Source: Chrysomallon squamiferum (taxonomy: Eukaryota; Mollusca; Gastropoda; Neomphalida; Peltospiridae). From it: a stretch of 10,000 nt of DNA. Shown here piece by piece: positions 1 through 6,735 of the stretch. Position 1 is the stretch's first letter, and every line of letters begins with the position of its first letter. A program made the position numbers and the translations under genes. Location of the stretch: NCBI GenBank assembly GCA_012295275.1, contig CM022670.1, positions 35,482,801 to 35,492,800 of the forward strand, read 5' to 3'. The notes beneath the pieces are model-generated. The model was not told the origin of the DNA and did no database searches. It worked only from the letters and a program-made list of their open reading frames with translations.

Positions 1-11
1 AATTATTGAAG

Positions 12-32
12 GCGCGCACGCACGCACACACA
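12..32. repeat. short CG/CA alternating tract
   Basis: A 21-bp alternating purine-pyrimidine stretch that begins as GC steps and runs into CA steps. It is probably a degenerate (AC)n microsatellite. No coding or regulatory role is visible. Confidence 0.7.
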
Positions 33-81
33 GACTAAAACATTTTCATTCATTATTACCATTTGTGATTCTGATGGAGAT

Positions 82-127
82 TTGTTGTTGATGTTGTTGT
101 TCTTGTTGTTGTTTCTTGTTGTTGTTT
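82..127 (+). repeat. imperfect (TTG)n microsatellite
   Basis: About 46 bp of TTG units interrupted by GAT, TTC and TTTC variants. The interruptions suggest an old array. The minus strand reads as an Asn-rich open frame (Asn and Lys codons), which is a by-product of the repeat. Confidence 0.85.
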
Positions 128-280
128 CCTTTTTTTGTACTTGAAACAGATGGTTAACCGAAACACAAATACATACAAAAAACAAAAAGAAAAACAAACA
201 CTGACCAAGCATACAATTCAATTAAAAAAAAAAATAGAAGAAGAAAAGGAGCATATATGAATTCATGTTTATACTGATTC

Positions 281-281
<1 letters not shown>

Positions 282-346
<65 letters not shown>

Positions 347-369
347 GTTATTATTATTATTACTATTAT
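282..369 (+). repeat. (TTA)n microsatellite with two interruptions
   Basis: Pure TTA units run to about 345, followed by a GTT variant, four more units, then an ACT variant. The last 43 bp (327-369), including both variants at the same spacing, are identical to 6737-6779. The array is one of five TTA arrays in the window written with T on the + strand. Confidence 0.97.
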
Positions 370-432
370 ACGTGCACATAAAGTAGAATGCCAAACAACG
401 TGTTGTGAAATGGTTCATAGTGGTCCAACGTC

Positions 433-600
433 TCACCAGATCTTGATCTCAAACCAACGACAAACATCGTTGTTTCGTTCACTGTGTCGTGCGAGAGCTT
501 GTGTCTCTGTTAGCCCGAACGATTCGCTGAGGATTCGTAGCTGTTCCATTGTCCACTTCTTTAATTCGATGACGTAATTCGCAGAGTGCCAGTGCTGATC
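433..600 (-). other. stop-free frame with weak homeodomain resemblance
   Basis: The minus strand from 600 to 436 is open for 55 codons and ends in TGA at 435-433. The peptide contains WTMEQLRILSESF, then after 16 residues VCRWF. In homeodomains the spacing Q12-L13-x2-L16-x3-F20 and V45-x2-W48-F49 is typical, and all seven positions fit. Against the call: the stretch between F20 and W48 is about seven residues too short, the positions after WF read EIKIW instead of QNRR (so the usual Asn51 and Arg53 are missing), and there is no upstream ATG (the only Met is inside the first helix). A GTGAGA donor-like site lies at 436-431. Two other frames across the same DNA are also open (minus 688-479 and plus 410-577), so the GC-balanced composition alone may explain the lack of stops. 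It could be a decayed homeobox exon or pure chance; chance is the more likely. Confidence 0.18.
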
Positions 601-618
601 TCAGGAAATTGAAGCCTC

Positions 619-632
619 TTTTTTTTTTTTTT
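619..632 (+). repeat. T14 homopolymer
   Basis: Fourteen consecutive T on the + strand, followed 37 bp later by a T9 run at 670-678. No element boundaries are visible around it. Confidence 0.95.
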
Positions 633-891
633 CTCGCAGAACCGGGACGAAAACGTGCAATAAGTTTCCTTTTTTTTTCGTTTTGTTCTTACATTTCTTG
701 TGTTCTTGTCGTTTATTTGGTCCCGTCTATCCCACAGCAGTGTCACCAGTCTTTTTAACAATGTCATTGTATTTTATTATAATAATAATAAAAAAAAACA
801 TGAAAAAACAACAACGGTGTAGACCCAGAACTTATATAACGTTTGAAATCAATCATTTCCACTGGTAAGACTTTTTCTTTTGGCAGAGTGT

Positions 892-904
892 CTGACATTG
901 TCAG
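892..904. repeat. 13-bp odd palindrome
   Basis: CTGACATTGTCAG is a perfect inverted repeat of six bases around one central base. Palindromes this short occur by chance in 10 kb, so no function is assigned. Confidence 0.6.
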
Positions 905-956
905 AGATTGTGCTGAGGATAGACTTGTCACAATCTTCAATGAATCTAGACTATTA

Positions 957-979
957 CAGTCGGTCCACCTTATTCGCGG
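957..979 (+). repeat. left terminal inverted repeat of the Tigger-like element
   Basis: This is the better preserved end, with TA at 955-956 immediately outside and CAGT as the first bases. It pairs with 1270-1292 in inverted orientation with five mismatches. Confidence 0.6.
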
Positions 980-1211
980 ATTATATAATTCCAGGACAGC
1001 CGCGCGGAATCATGGGAGATAAATAAAATGACGTAATTTTACTCTTAACTTGAAACCTCGGCTACAGTTACTAAGAACTTGTAAAATTGCGTGGCTCATA
1101 CTGACTATAAATCAGAGCATATTGTATGCCACCATAATAATACAATTTACTGTACAGAAATGTTTTGGGGTTGTTTGTTTGTCTTCTTTTTTGTGGGGCG
1201 GGGAGGATGGA

Positions 1212-1261
1212 TTTTTTTTTTTTTTTTTTCAAATATATATATATATAGATATATATATATC
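1212..1261 (+). repeat. T18 plus (AT)n run inside the element
   Basis: T18 at 1212-1229 is followed by two AT-dinucleotide blocks (about 1232-1261) separated by a single G. The second block is the palindrome GATATATATATATC. It lies inside the inferred transposon copy. Confidence 0.9.
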
Positions 1262-1269
1262 TTTTTGAA

Positions 1270-1292
1270 CCGCGGATATGGTGGACTGACAA
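1270..1292 (-). repeat. right terminal inverted repeat of the Tigger-like element
   Basis: On the minus strand this end matches the left end across GTCCACC, TAT and CGCGG. The outer six bases retain only GTC, so this terminus is more eroded than the left one. Confidence 0.55.
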
Positions 1293-1945
1293 ATGCATAG
1301 GATTATTTACAGTAGTCAGGATTTATCTGTCATTGTATTACTATTCCTTTCAGTGACTTTTAAACATGTTTATAAGTTTGGATCCATTCAAATCTTGCAG
1401 AAAGTACCAAAATATATTTTATATTTGACGTATGAAAGACTTGTCATTATAAAAAGACTTCTGAACGCTACAGTGAAACTCACAAAGCGAGAATGATGCC
1501 CATCTTTATCTAGCTAAAGTCTACAAACCAAAAAGAGTAATTTCTTAATAGTCAGCTTCACTAGACTCGTGTGTTCACTAGACTTTTCACTAGATGTTCT
1601 GTTGTTTAGTTGAGTAAATGCAAACCGGCCTTATAACAAATAGAAACACGTAGTGTAGCTCACAAAGTAACAATCAAACAGAGATCTTCGTTTATTTCAA
1701 AAATCTTAAATGTATAATCAGTTAATCAAAATGATACAGTACAGTAAAACGTCATATCAGGACAATTTAAAACCTATTTTACCATTTCTGAAATATTGGT
1801 AAGTGAACGTCGTCGTTAAAAAGCATAAATGAAGTTTCTCTTTGTGATAGAATAAAAACGCTGGCAGCTTTAAACCTAGTTCACTAACGATATTTCTTTT
1901 CCTAATGTTTACTGTTTTGTTAATCCCAAATTATTAAAGCCCAAG
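1293..1945. other. 650 bp without a recognisable gene
   Basis: Ordinary AT-rich sequence. A 67-codon plus frame at 1293-1496 has no recognisable motif. A pyrimidine-rich stretch ending TTTCAG at 1347-1352 would pass as a 3' splice site, but no matching exon can be argued. The only local structure is the TTCACTAGA cluster at 1557-1594. Confidence 0.6.
1557..1594 (+). repeat. three copies of TTCACTAGA
   Basis: The 9-mer TTCACTAGA occurs at 1557-1565, 1574-1582 and 1586-1594, with spacings of 17 and 12 bp. The first two copies extend to TTCACTAGACT. It may be a tiny decayed tandem repeat or a cluster of protein-binding sites; nothing favours either. Confidence 0.75.
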
Positions 1946-1969
1946 TTTTTTTTTTTTTTTTTTTTTTTT
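1946..1969 (+). repeat. T24 homopolymer
   Basis: Twenty-four T followed by a short ATATAT. It could be the tail of a minus-strand retroposed copy or simple slippage. No element body or target duplication was recognised beside it. Confidence 0.95.
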
Positions 1970-2102
1970 ATATATCATTTTTACAATCCACATTTTGATT
2001 GTCATTTAAAGTCAAGATTTACGATAAAATACATGTATTCCTGTTATGTTTTTAGACCTTTCTTTTGTCCATATTTTATCCATTTATGACCTGAAATTAT
2101 GA

Positions 2103-2106
<4 letters not shown>

Positions 2107-2178
<72 letters not shown>
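2107..2178 (+). repeat. (CT)36 microsatellite
   Basis: A perfect 72-bp CT dinucleotide array, polypyrimidine on + and polypurine on -. The mirror-symmetric homopurine strand is the type known to form intramolecular triplexes (H-DNA). Minus-strand translation gives an Arg-Glu dipeptide repeat that is not evidence of a gene. The lack of any interruption suggests recent expansion. Confidence 0.98.
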
Positions 2179-2184
<6 letters not shown>

Positions 2185-2653
2185 TTTTGCTGATGTCACT
2201 ATTATCTTTCTGTTTTTTTCTTTTTTTTTTGTTGTGGAAAATTTCACTTCATGTCGGTGTTAATGATAGCGATGTCCCACTGACAGTTTCCCTAGTCATT
2301 CTTTTCTTCCCAGGATCCAATTAACAATTAACAGATGGTAGCCCACGGCGTAAGAATCTTCCAAATGTGTCCAGCCTCTTCAAACCCAGACTCAATGGCA
2401 TTTTTTGCCCATTTGTCGAGAGAGCTGGACATATTTATGGTATCCGACTGCGCATGCTCAGAATGTCTTTCGTATCATAATTGCCACTTCGATGTAATAT
2501 CGATTTTGCTGCATTTCTGTAATGAACAAATGAATTCATTCCACTAGACTTGGTCCAGTCCTGTCGCTTTGTTTGTTGGCTGACAGCAAAAACAGTGTCC
2601 TCAAACATACCGTAATTTATGATGATGCTTTTACTTCTGTCAACATCCTTTTC

Positions 2654-2656
<3 letters not shown>
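2179..2656. other. GC-balanced island, no identified gene
   Basis: A good 3' splice-like site (TTCTTTTCTTCCCAG, ending at 2313) precedes a patch of mixed composition. All three plus frames meet a stop within about 30 bases of it. A 70-codon plus frame at 2335-2547 and a 48-codon minus frame from about 2474 to 2328 overlap each other. Neither carries a motif I recognise, and at most one could be real. The first copy of the 29-bp direct repeat lies here. Confidence 0.4.
2354..2382 (+). repeat. 29-bp direct repeat, copy 1
   Basis: Begins GAATCTTCCAAATGTG and ends AGCCTCTTCA. It is identical over all 29 bases to 2876-2904. The preceding GTAA is also shared, with two extra bases (AG) in copy 2. 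The copy lies in GC-balanced surroundings. Confidence 0.97.

Positions 2657-2701
<45 letters not shown>
2657..2701 (+). repeat. (TTA)15 microsatellite
   Basis: A 45-bp pure TTA array preceded by a T-rich stretch. It lies between the two 29-bp repeat copies. Confidence 0.97.
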
Positions 2702-2702
<1 letters not shown>

Positions 2703-2776
2703 ATCTGGAAAATTATTTTTAAATTTTTATTTATGCTACATATTTAAAAAATTTGTTTTACCTTCCCCACCCATAT

Positions 2777-2815
2777 AGTATTATTATTATTATTTTTTTT
2801 TTTTTAATAAATAAT
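2777..2815 (+). repeat. TTA/T/AAT mixed low-complexity tract
   Basis: A few TTA units, then T13, then AATAAATAATAA. The two sides are roughly complementary, so a small hairpin is possible, but the base composition makes this expected. Confidence 0.8.
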
Positions 2816-2875
2816 AAGAAAAGATTATGATCACAAATTATTAAACAAAAGTATATGTGCTAAATACTAGTAAAG

Positions 2876-2904
2876 GAATCTTCCAAATGTGTCCAGCCTC
2901 TTCA
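2876..2904 (+). repeat. 29-bp direct repeat, copy 2
   Basis: Exact copy of 2354-2382, here set in AT-rich DNA (ACTAGTAAAG before, TACTGTTAAATACAG after). The contrast with its surroundings suggests that copy 2 is the transferred one. Confidence 0.97.
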
Positions 2905-3076
2905 TACTGTTAAATACAGTGAATATAAATAAAACTCCTTTCCCAAATAAGTGATCGTTATTATGTATCTTGATTTTTTTCCCCTCCCTTAACGATAGGT
3001 AATACAAAATATTTGTTAATACTGATTATTGATAAAATATATTTCAAAACATTGTTAATAACATAAAAGCTGATGC

Positions 3077-3079
<3 letters not shown>

Positions 3080-3107
<28 letters not shown>
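3080..3107 (+). repeat. A28 homopolymer
   Basis: Twenty-eight A, one of only two A runs of 14 or more in a window with nine such T runs. The upstream 175 bp contain an AATAAA-type hexamer (about 2927-2932), but its distance is too large for a retroposed 3' end, and no element body was recognised. Confidence 0.95.
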
Positions 3108-3340
3108 GATAGAAGGAAAGATTTGGTTAATTAATATTACAGTTCAATAGAACGAATATTATTTACTTCTTTTGAAATTTGTGTTTCTTTTCGTTTTTTT
3201 GACTAATGTGAATATAAAATACTTTTGATCTATGTTACTTGGGTATATACTGTTAACATGCAGAAATATGTTCCAAAAGCCAAACATGAGCACAAACTTA
3301 CCTCTCTGGCGTTCTGTTCAAGATGTATTAAATATGGCCG

Positions 3341-3344
<4 letters not shown>

Positions 3345-3378
<34 letters not shown>
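3345..3378 (+). repeat. T34 homopolymer
   Basis: The longest homopolymer in the window. Minus-strand frames crossing it read poly-Lys and plus-strand frames read poly-Phe; these are not genes. Assembly of the true length here should be treated with caution. Confidence 0.96.
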
Positions 3379-3538
3379 CGTTTAAATGTTCAACGTTCAA
3401 AGGGAAATAACTGTATAATTTTGAGAATGGAACCTTTTCATGGGGGTCGTATTTCACTTAGATTTAATATAATTTGGGTTAGGATCATTTATAATATATC
3501 ATGGTTATTATAAAGAGTTCAGAATGAAATAAAAAGAT

Positions 3539-3568
3539 TATTATTATTTATTTATTTATTATTTTATT

Positions 3569-3603
<35 letters not shown>

Positions 3604-3625
3604 TTTTTTTTTTTATTTTTTTTTA
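3539..3625 (+). repeat. (ATTT)n field, first
   Basis: About 85 bp of TTAT and ATTT units degenerating into T runs at the 3' side. It is separated from the larger second field by about 260 bp of non-repetitive DNA. Confidence 0.9.
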
Positions 3626-3886
3626 ATAATATTTAAATTTTTTTCATGCTTGTTTTTATTTAATAAGTAAAAGTACTCTAGTTCTCTTGTTATTAAATTC
3701 AAACAAAATAGCTCAGCAGTTTTTACAGTAGCCCAAAATGATCATTATTAATAGAAAAAATGTTAATCAATGATGTTATTTGCCTTTTTAATGCGAAGTA
3801 ATGTTATTTATGTTTTAGAAAAATCAATAATTATTCTAATTATAATAATGCACAATTGTTCCATTTTAGATCCCTCTTCTGCAGGT
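3626..3886. other. 260 bp AT-rich spacer
   Basis: No gene or element. A 21-bp segment at 3706-3726 (AAATAGCTCAGCAG...) matches 6934-6954 at 19 of 21 positions and contains a tRNA A-box-like core. Confidence 0.5.
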
Positions 3887-4145
3887 TATATTTAATTATT
3901 TATTTATTTTGTTTTAATTTACTTATTTGTTCATTTTATTTATTTATTAATTAACTTATTTAATTATTTTATTTCGTTTTATTTTATTTATTTTATTTTC
4001 TTTCTTTCATTATTTATTCATGTCTTTATTTATTTATTTATTTTATTTTATTTTATTTTATTTATCTTCATTCTTTCATTATTTATTCATGTCTTTATTT
4101 ATTTATTTATTTATTTATTTATTTGTTTATTTATTTATTTAATAA
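3887..4145 (+). repeat. (ATTT)n/(ATTTT)n field, second
   Basis: Some 260 bp of mixed four- and five-base AT units with TTC-containing interruptions. Within it a 42-bp block at 4002-4043 recurs exactly at 4071-4112, showing a 69-bp tandem duplication. Confidence 0.92.
4002..4112 (+). repeat. 69-bp tandem duplication
   Basis: The block starting TTCTTTCATTATTTATTCAT is present at 4002 and 4071, identical for 42 bases and then diverging only in ATTT phase. This is a minisatellite-scale duplication on top of the tetranucleotide slippage. Confidence 0.93.
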
Positions 4146-4147
4146 TA

Positions 4148-4573
4148 TCTTAATAAACTATAGACTATTTAGAAAGTGATTGCACGGAGACAATATATGT
4201 AAAATTATTTCTAACAATATACACCTGTGAATTCACGAAATAATATAAACAGTGGAAAAGCGGCCCCCTTCCCTTGTAATCATTGCTGTTACCTCCCTTT
4301 GACCAGCAGAATATTTGTGAAAATAGGCTTCAGTGTGAACTTTTTGGAATGTGTTTTATAAGACGTTGATTCTTTGTCGCCGTTGCAAGCTTTGAATGGA
4401 TATTGTTTGGTTTTTTAACCACCATCGCGGCCCAAAATGCCAACTCAAGAACATGCGACAACGAATACCATAGTGTGCGTGATTTGCGTTTCGAGTTCAT
4501 TCCAGACTGAAACATATCTTTATTTATGACACCGTTATCGTCGTTTGCTTGTATACGTTTCTAGCCCACACAA
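4148..4573. other. 425 bp with no recognised gene
   Basis: Contains the perfect palindrome GTGAATTCAC at 4227-4236 and a 61-codon minus frame (4515-4330). That frame is rich in Lys and Ser with no motif, no splice support and no signal of a known family. It is treated as chance. Confidence 0.5.
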
Positions 4574-4779
4574 CCTTATTTCACGTTCCAACCGGCACTG
4601 CCGATATTTAAGGTACGTTCTTACCTTGCGATTCGCCGTAACGATCTTGGGCACCAAGAGTGTAATCATAATGCATTAGGATCAATTCTCACTGTTGAAA
4701 AGCCTTTCACAGATCGTTATAACGAGTTAAACTGTGTGAACGTACAGTTTAAATCGTTCAGCAGAGAACTGAAATAAGG
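4574..4779. mobile_element. decayed palindromic (foldback/MITE-like) element
   Basis: Three blocks on the left recur inverted and in mirror order on the right: CCTTATTTCA (4574-4583 with 4770-4779), GTACGTTC (4613-4620 with 4738-4745) and TAACGATCT (4639-4647 with 4711-4719). Segments 4613-4647 and 4711-4745 are the same length and match at 24 of 35 positions without gaps. The central 63 bp are less alike. TTTAA lies just outside both inner arms (left ATTTAAGG, right CAGTTTAA), so the element might instead run only from about 4613 to 4745 with a TTAA or TWA target. The family is not identified. There is no coding capacity. Confidence 0.5.
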
Positions 4780-5196
4780 CGTCACGCGAAACAATGACTC
4801 AACATAAAATATGTTACGTTTGTAATGTTTTGTACTGTCACGCATATCAACAGAACGGATTCATCAACAGTTTAAATATATTTTTTTTTTTAAATGTGTG
4901 TTCCTCATCCTTCAATTCTTATTTCATTCTTACTTAACAGTAATGTAATTTAATAAAACAAAGAAATTATCTTTCAAACAAAGACAATGCTTTCCTGCTT
5001 AAATTGGTTTGACATAGCCTCACAGAGCATAAATTTGAATTTTTTTTCTTTTTTAAATTAAAGTTACAAAGACTCTATAAATTATCGTCTGCACACTGAC
5101 CATTTTTTTAATTCAACTTACACGAACCATTTAATGTGAAGTAATTTTAAAAATTTGCCATGTGAAAGTTGTTTTGTACACTGTTACGGTGTTTTT
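4780..5196. other. 415 bp AT-rich, no gene
   Basis: Ordinary sequence with short T runs (T11 at 4881-4891). No open frame with a recognisable product and no repeat structure was seen. Confidence 0.6.
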
Positions 5197-5208
5197 TATA
5201 TATATATA

Positions 5209-5269
<61 letters not shown>
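5197..5269 (+). repeat. compound (TA)n-(TTA)n microsatellite
   Basis: Fourteen bases of TA followed directly by 59 bp of pure TTA units. Confidence 0.97.
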
Positions 5270-5454
5270 GGCTAAAATATGTTTAACAGTTAAACATGCC
5301 AGTTACTCTGAAATTGTCTGATAAATATTTTAGTTTAGATCTGTTTGAGGTTCGGTAGGGAATTGATGTGTGTATTAATGGCACTGTTAAAATTTTCACA
5401 ATAGCTCAAAGTTATACCTCATTTAATACATCATCATTCTTGTGTCTTTTGTAT

Positions 5455-5693
5455 TGTTGTTGTTGTTGTTGTTACCACTACTGCTAGTTCTACTACTACT
5501 ACCACCACTACAACTTTTATTATACTTATTTTTCATCATCATCATCATCATTTTATTATCACAATCATTATCGTTATCGTTATTATTATCATTGTTATTA
5601 TTAAAACCTATTACTATTTCTGCTACTGCTATGTCTACTACTCTTATTATTAATATTATTACAACTACTACTACAACTGCTGCTTCTGCTATA

Positions 5694-5734
<41 letters not shown>

Positions 5735-5765
5735 GTTTATTATTATTATTATTATTGTTATTTTG
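5455..5765 (+). repeat. 310-bp trinucleotide mosaic
   Basis: A continuous three-base periodicity passes through TTG, CTA, ACC, CAT (six units at 5534-5551), TTA, CTG/CTA and TTA again (5695-5763). Because stop triplets are absent from one phase, the plus strand stays open for 122 codons (5442-5810). The product is almost only Leu, Ile, Thr, Ser and Val, so it is best explained as a by-product of slippage and unit conversion. It would look like a hydrophobic protein to a gene finder. Confidence 0.9.
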
Positions 5766-6068
5766 ATTGTTCTGGTAAAGAATCCCTTTTACCCATTTCC
5801 ATCATGTTAAACATCAATAGTTGTCTGTTATTCTATTCACGTTATCTACATTAATAATAATAACAGTGATATTGTTATATGGTTTGTTACATGCTCTGAA
5901 CTGTTATTATGTCAGTAAGAGAATATAAATAATTAGGTTTTCAAAATTATAAAAATGTTATTAATATTATCGTTAAGGATGATATCGTTATTTTCTTCCT
6001 TCTTACTTTTTTTTAAAAATAAAAGATAACAAAACGTGGCTTAAAATAAAAGTAAAATAAATAAAAGG
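5766..6068. other. 300 bp AT-rich, no gene
   Basis: Short AAT and TTA clusters and a purine-rich run-up (AATAAAAG-type units) to the A26 tract. Nothing gene-like. Confidence 0.6.
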
Positions 6069-6094
6069 AAAAAAAAAAAAAAAAAAAAAAAAAA
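6069..6094 (+). repeat. A26 homopolymer
   Basis: Lies just left of the foldback unit at 6101-6183, which on its other side runs into T13 (6181-6193). A and T tracts therefore flank the hairpin symmetrically and could lengthen its stem. Confidence 0.95.
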
Positions 6095-6100
6095 GCGTTG

Positions 6101-6183
6101 TTCGATTTGTTTAAAGGACAAATGAACTAAAAAAAGGTTGTAAACGTTCATTTGTCCTTTATTTTAAAATTTTCGATTTGTTT
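6101..6183. mobile_element. small foldback unit with flanking direct repeats
   Basis: Arms TAAAGGACAAATGAAC (6112-6127) and its exact reverse complement (6146-6161) form a 16-bp perfect stem with an 18-nt loop. The 12-mer TTCGATTTGTTT occurs as a direct repeat just outside at 6101-6112 and 6172-6183, like a target-site duplication. The enclosed unit is about 59 bp. It may be a miniature foldback insertion or the product of a replication template switch; the sequence alone does not decide. Confidence 0.6.
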
Positions 6184-6265
6184 TTTTTTTTTTCCTTGCA
6201 TTTTATCTTTTGAATCAAGATTTTTGTTTTTTTCATTCATTTTCTTAACTCTGTTTTAACTGAGA

Positions 6266-6317
6266 TATAATAATAATAACAGTAATAATGAGCGTGAAAT
6301 ATAATAATAAAATAATG
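6266..6317 (+). repeat. degenerate (AAT)n clusters
   Basis: Two short ATA/AAT clusters separated by a GAGCGTGAA spacer. They have the same orientation as the perfect AAT array at 6400. Confidence 0.8.
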
Positions 6318-6399
6318 TTCGCTTGCTAGTTCTTTTTATATGTTCAAATGTTCTTAACATCAAAATAAACGTTATCTTTTTTAAGTAAGTGTGATAGAC

Positions 6400-6450
<51 letters not shown>
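6400..6450 (+). repeat. (AAT)17 microsatellite
   Basis: A perfect 51-bp array and the only long trinucleotide array in the window with A on the + strand. It is inverted relative to the TTA arrays on either side (5695-5763 and 6736-6870). Confidence 0.97.
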
Positions 6451-6451
<1 letters not shown>

Positions 6452-6624
6452 TTGTTATTTCTCTAAATGGTAAAAGTGAATGTTTAATTACGATGAGAAA
6501 TCTGTTATGTGCGTCACTGGATAAGGCAGTTCTGTGAGTTAATTGTGTATCAAAACCGTGGATTTATTACTACAAATTGTAATTTATATTACACGATTTA
6601 TTTTTTAAAATTTGTTTTTAAAAT

Positions 6625-6691
6625 ATATTTTATTTTTATTTATTTATTTATTTATTTATTTTATTTTATTTTATTTTATTTTATTTTATTA
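6625..6691 (+). repeat. (TTTA)n-(TTTTA)6 compound repeat
   Basis: Four-base units change abruptly to perfect five-base units at about 6661. A plus-strand open frame through it reads Ile/Tyr/Phe and is spurious. Confidence 0.95.
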
Positions 6692-6735
6692 TGATTCTTT
6701 TCTATTCTCTTCTCTTTATTTTTTTATATTATCAA

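Larger units (their letters stand above)
957..1292. mobile_element. Tigger/pogo-like non-autonomous DNA transposon (MITE)
   Basis: The left end begins CAGTCGGTCCACC directly after a TA dinucleotide and continues to CGCGG at 979. The right end, read on the minus strand from 1292, contains GTCCACCATATCCGCGG. The two 23-bp termini match at 18 of 23 positions. The general form CAGT-x-GG-x-CC...ATCCGCGGATT after TA is what I recall for MER2-type Tigger elements of the pogo branch of Tc1/mariner. At 336 bp with no open frame for a DDE transposase, it would have to be mobilised in trans. The interior holds T18 and an AT-dinucleotide run, probably later expansions. The right outermost bases are worn: the expected TA is not clean there, so the exact right boundary could be 1289 or 1292. 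Confidence 0.6.

Noticed and set aside
479-688. Second minus frame (containing ELRHRIKEV) that briefly resembled the C-terminus of a mariner-type transposase
   Set aside because: The likeness covers only a few residues, there is no DDE motif upstream, part of it is poly-Lys from T14, and no terminal inverted repeats bracket it.
764-1009. 81-codon stop-free minus frame of normal composition
   Set aside because: It starts inside the Tigger-like element, covers its left inverted repeat, and ends in an AAT/A tract. No start codon fits and no family was recognised. Open stretches of this length are expected by chance in a window this size.
1737-1760. TACAGTAAAAC, possible second pogo-type terminus
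   Set aside because: No inverted partner was found downstream within a plausible distance.
2044-2247. Minus frame with an Arg-Glu dipeptide run
   Set aside because: The run is (CT)36 translated; the flanks are short and Lys-rich.
2335-2547. 70-codon plus frame with several Cys
   Set aside because: The Cys spacing does not fit a known zinc finger, and an overlapping minus frame is equally open. It is not called as a gene.
2905-3107. Retroposed copy ending in A28
   Set aside because: No polyadenylation signal at the right distance, no target duplication and no recognisable element body.
4480-4500. GTTTCGAGTTC, B-box-like
   Set aside because: No A-box at the required distance upstream and no cloverleaf can be drawn, so it is not a tRNA or SINE head.
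5442-5810. 122-codon plus-strand frame with hydrophobic product
   Set aside because: Almost every codon belongs to a TTA, CTA, CAT or TTG repeat. The Leu/Ile runs follow from the repeat units, so it is not treated as a membrane protein.
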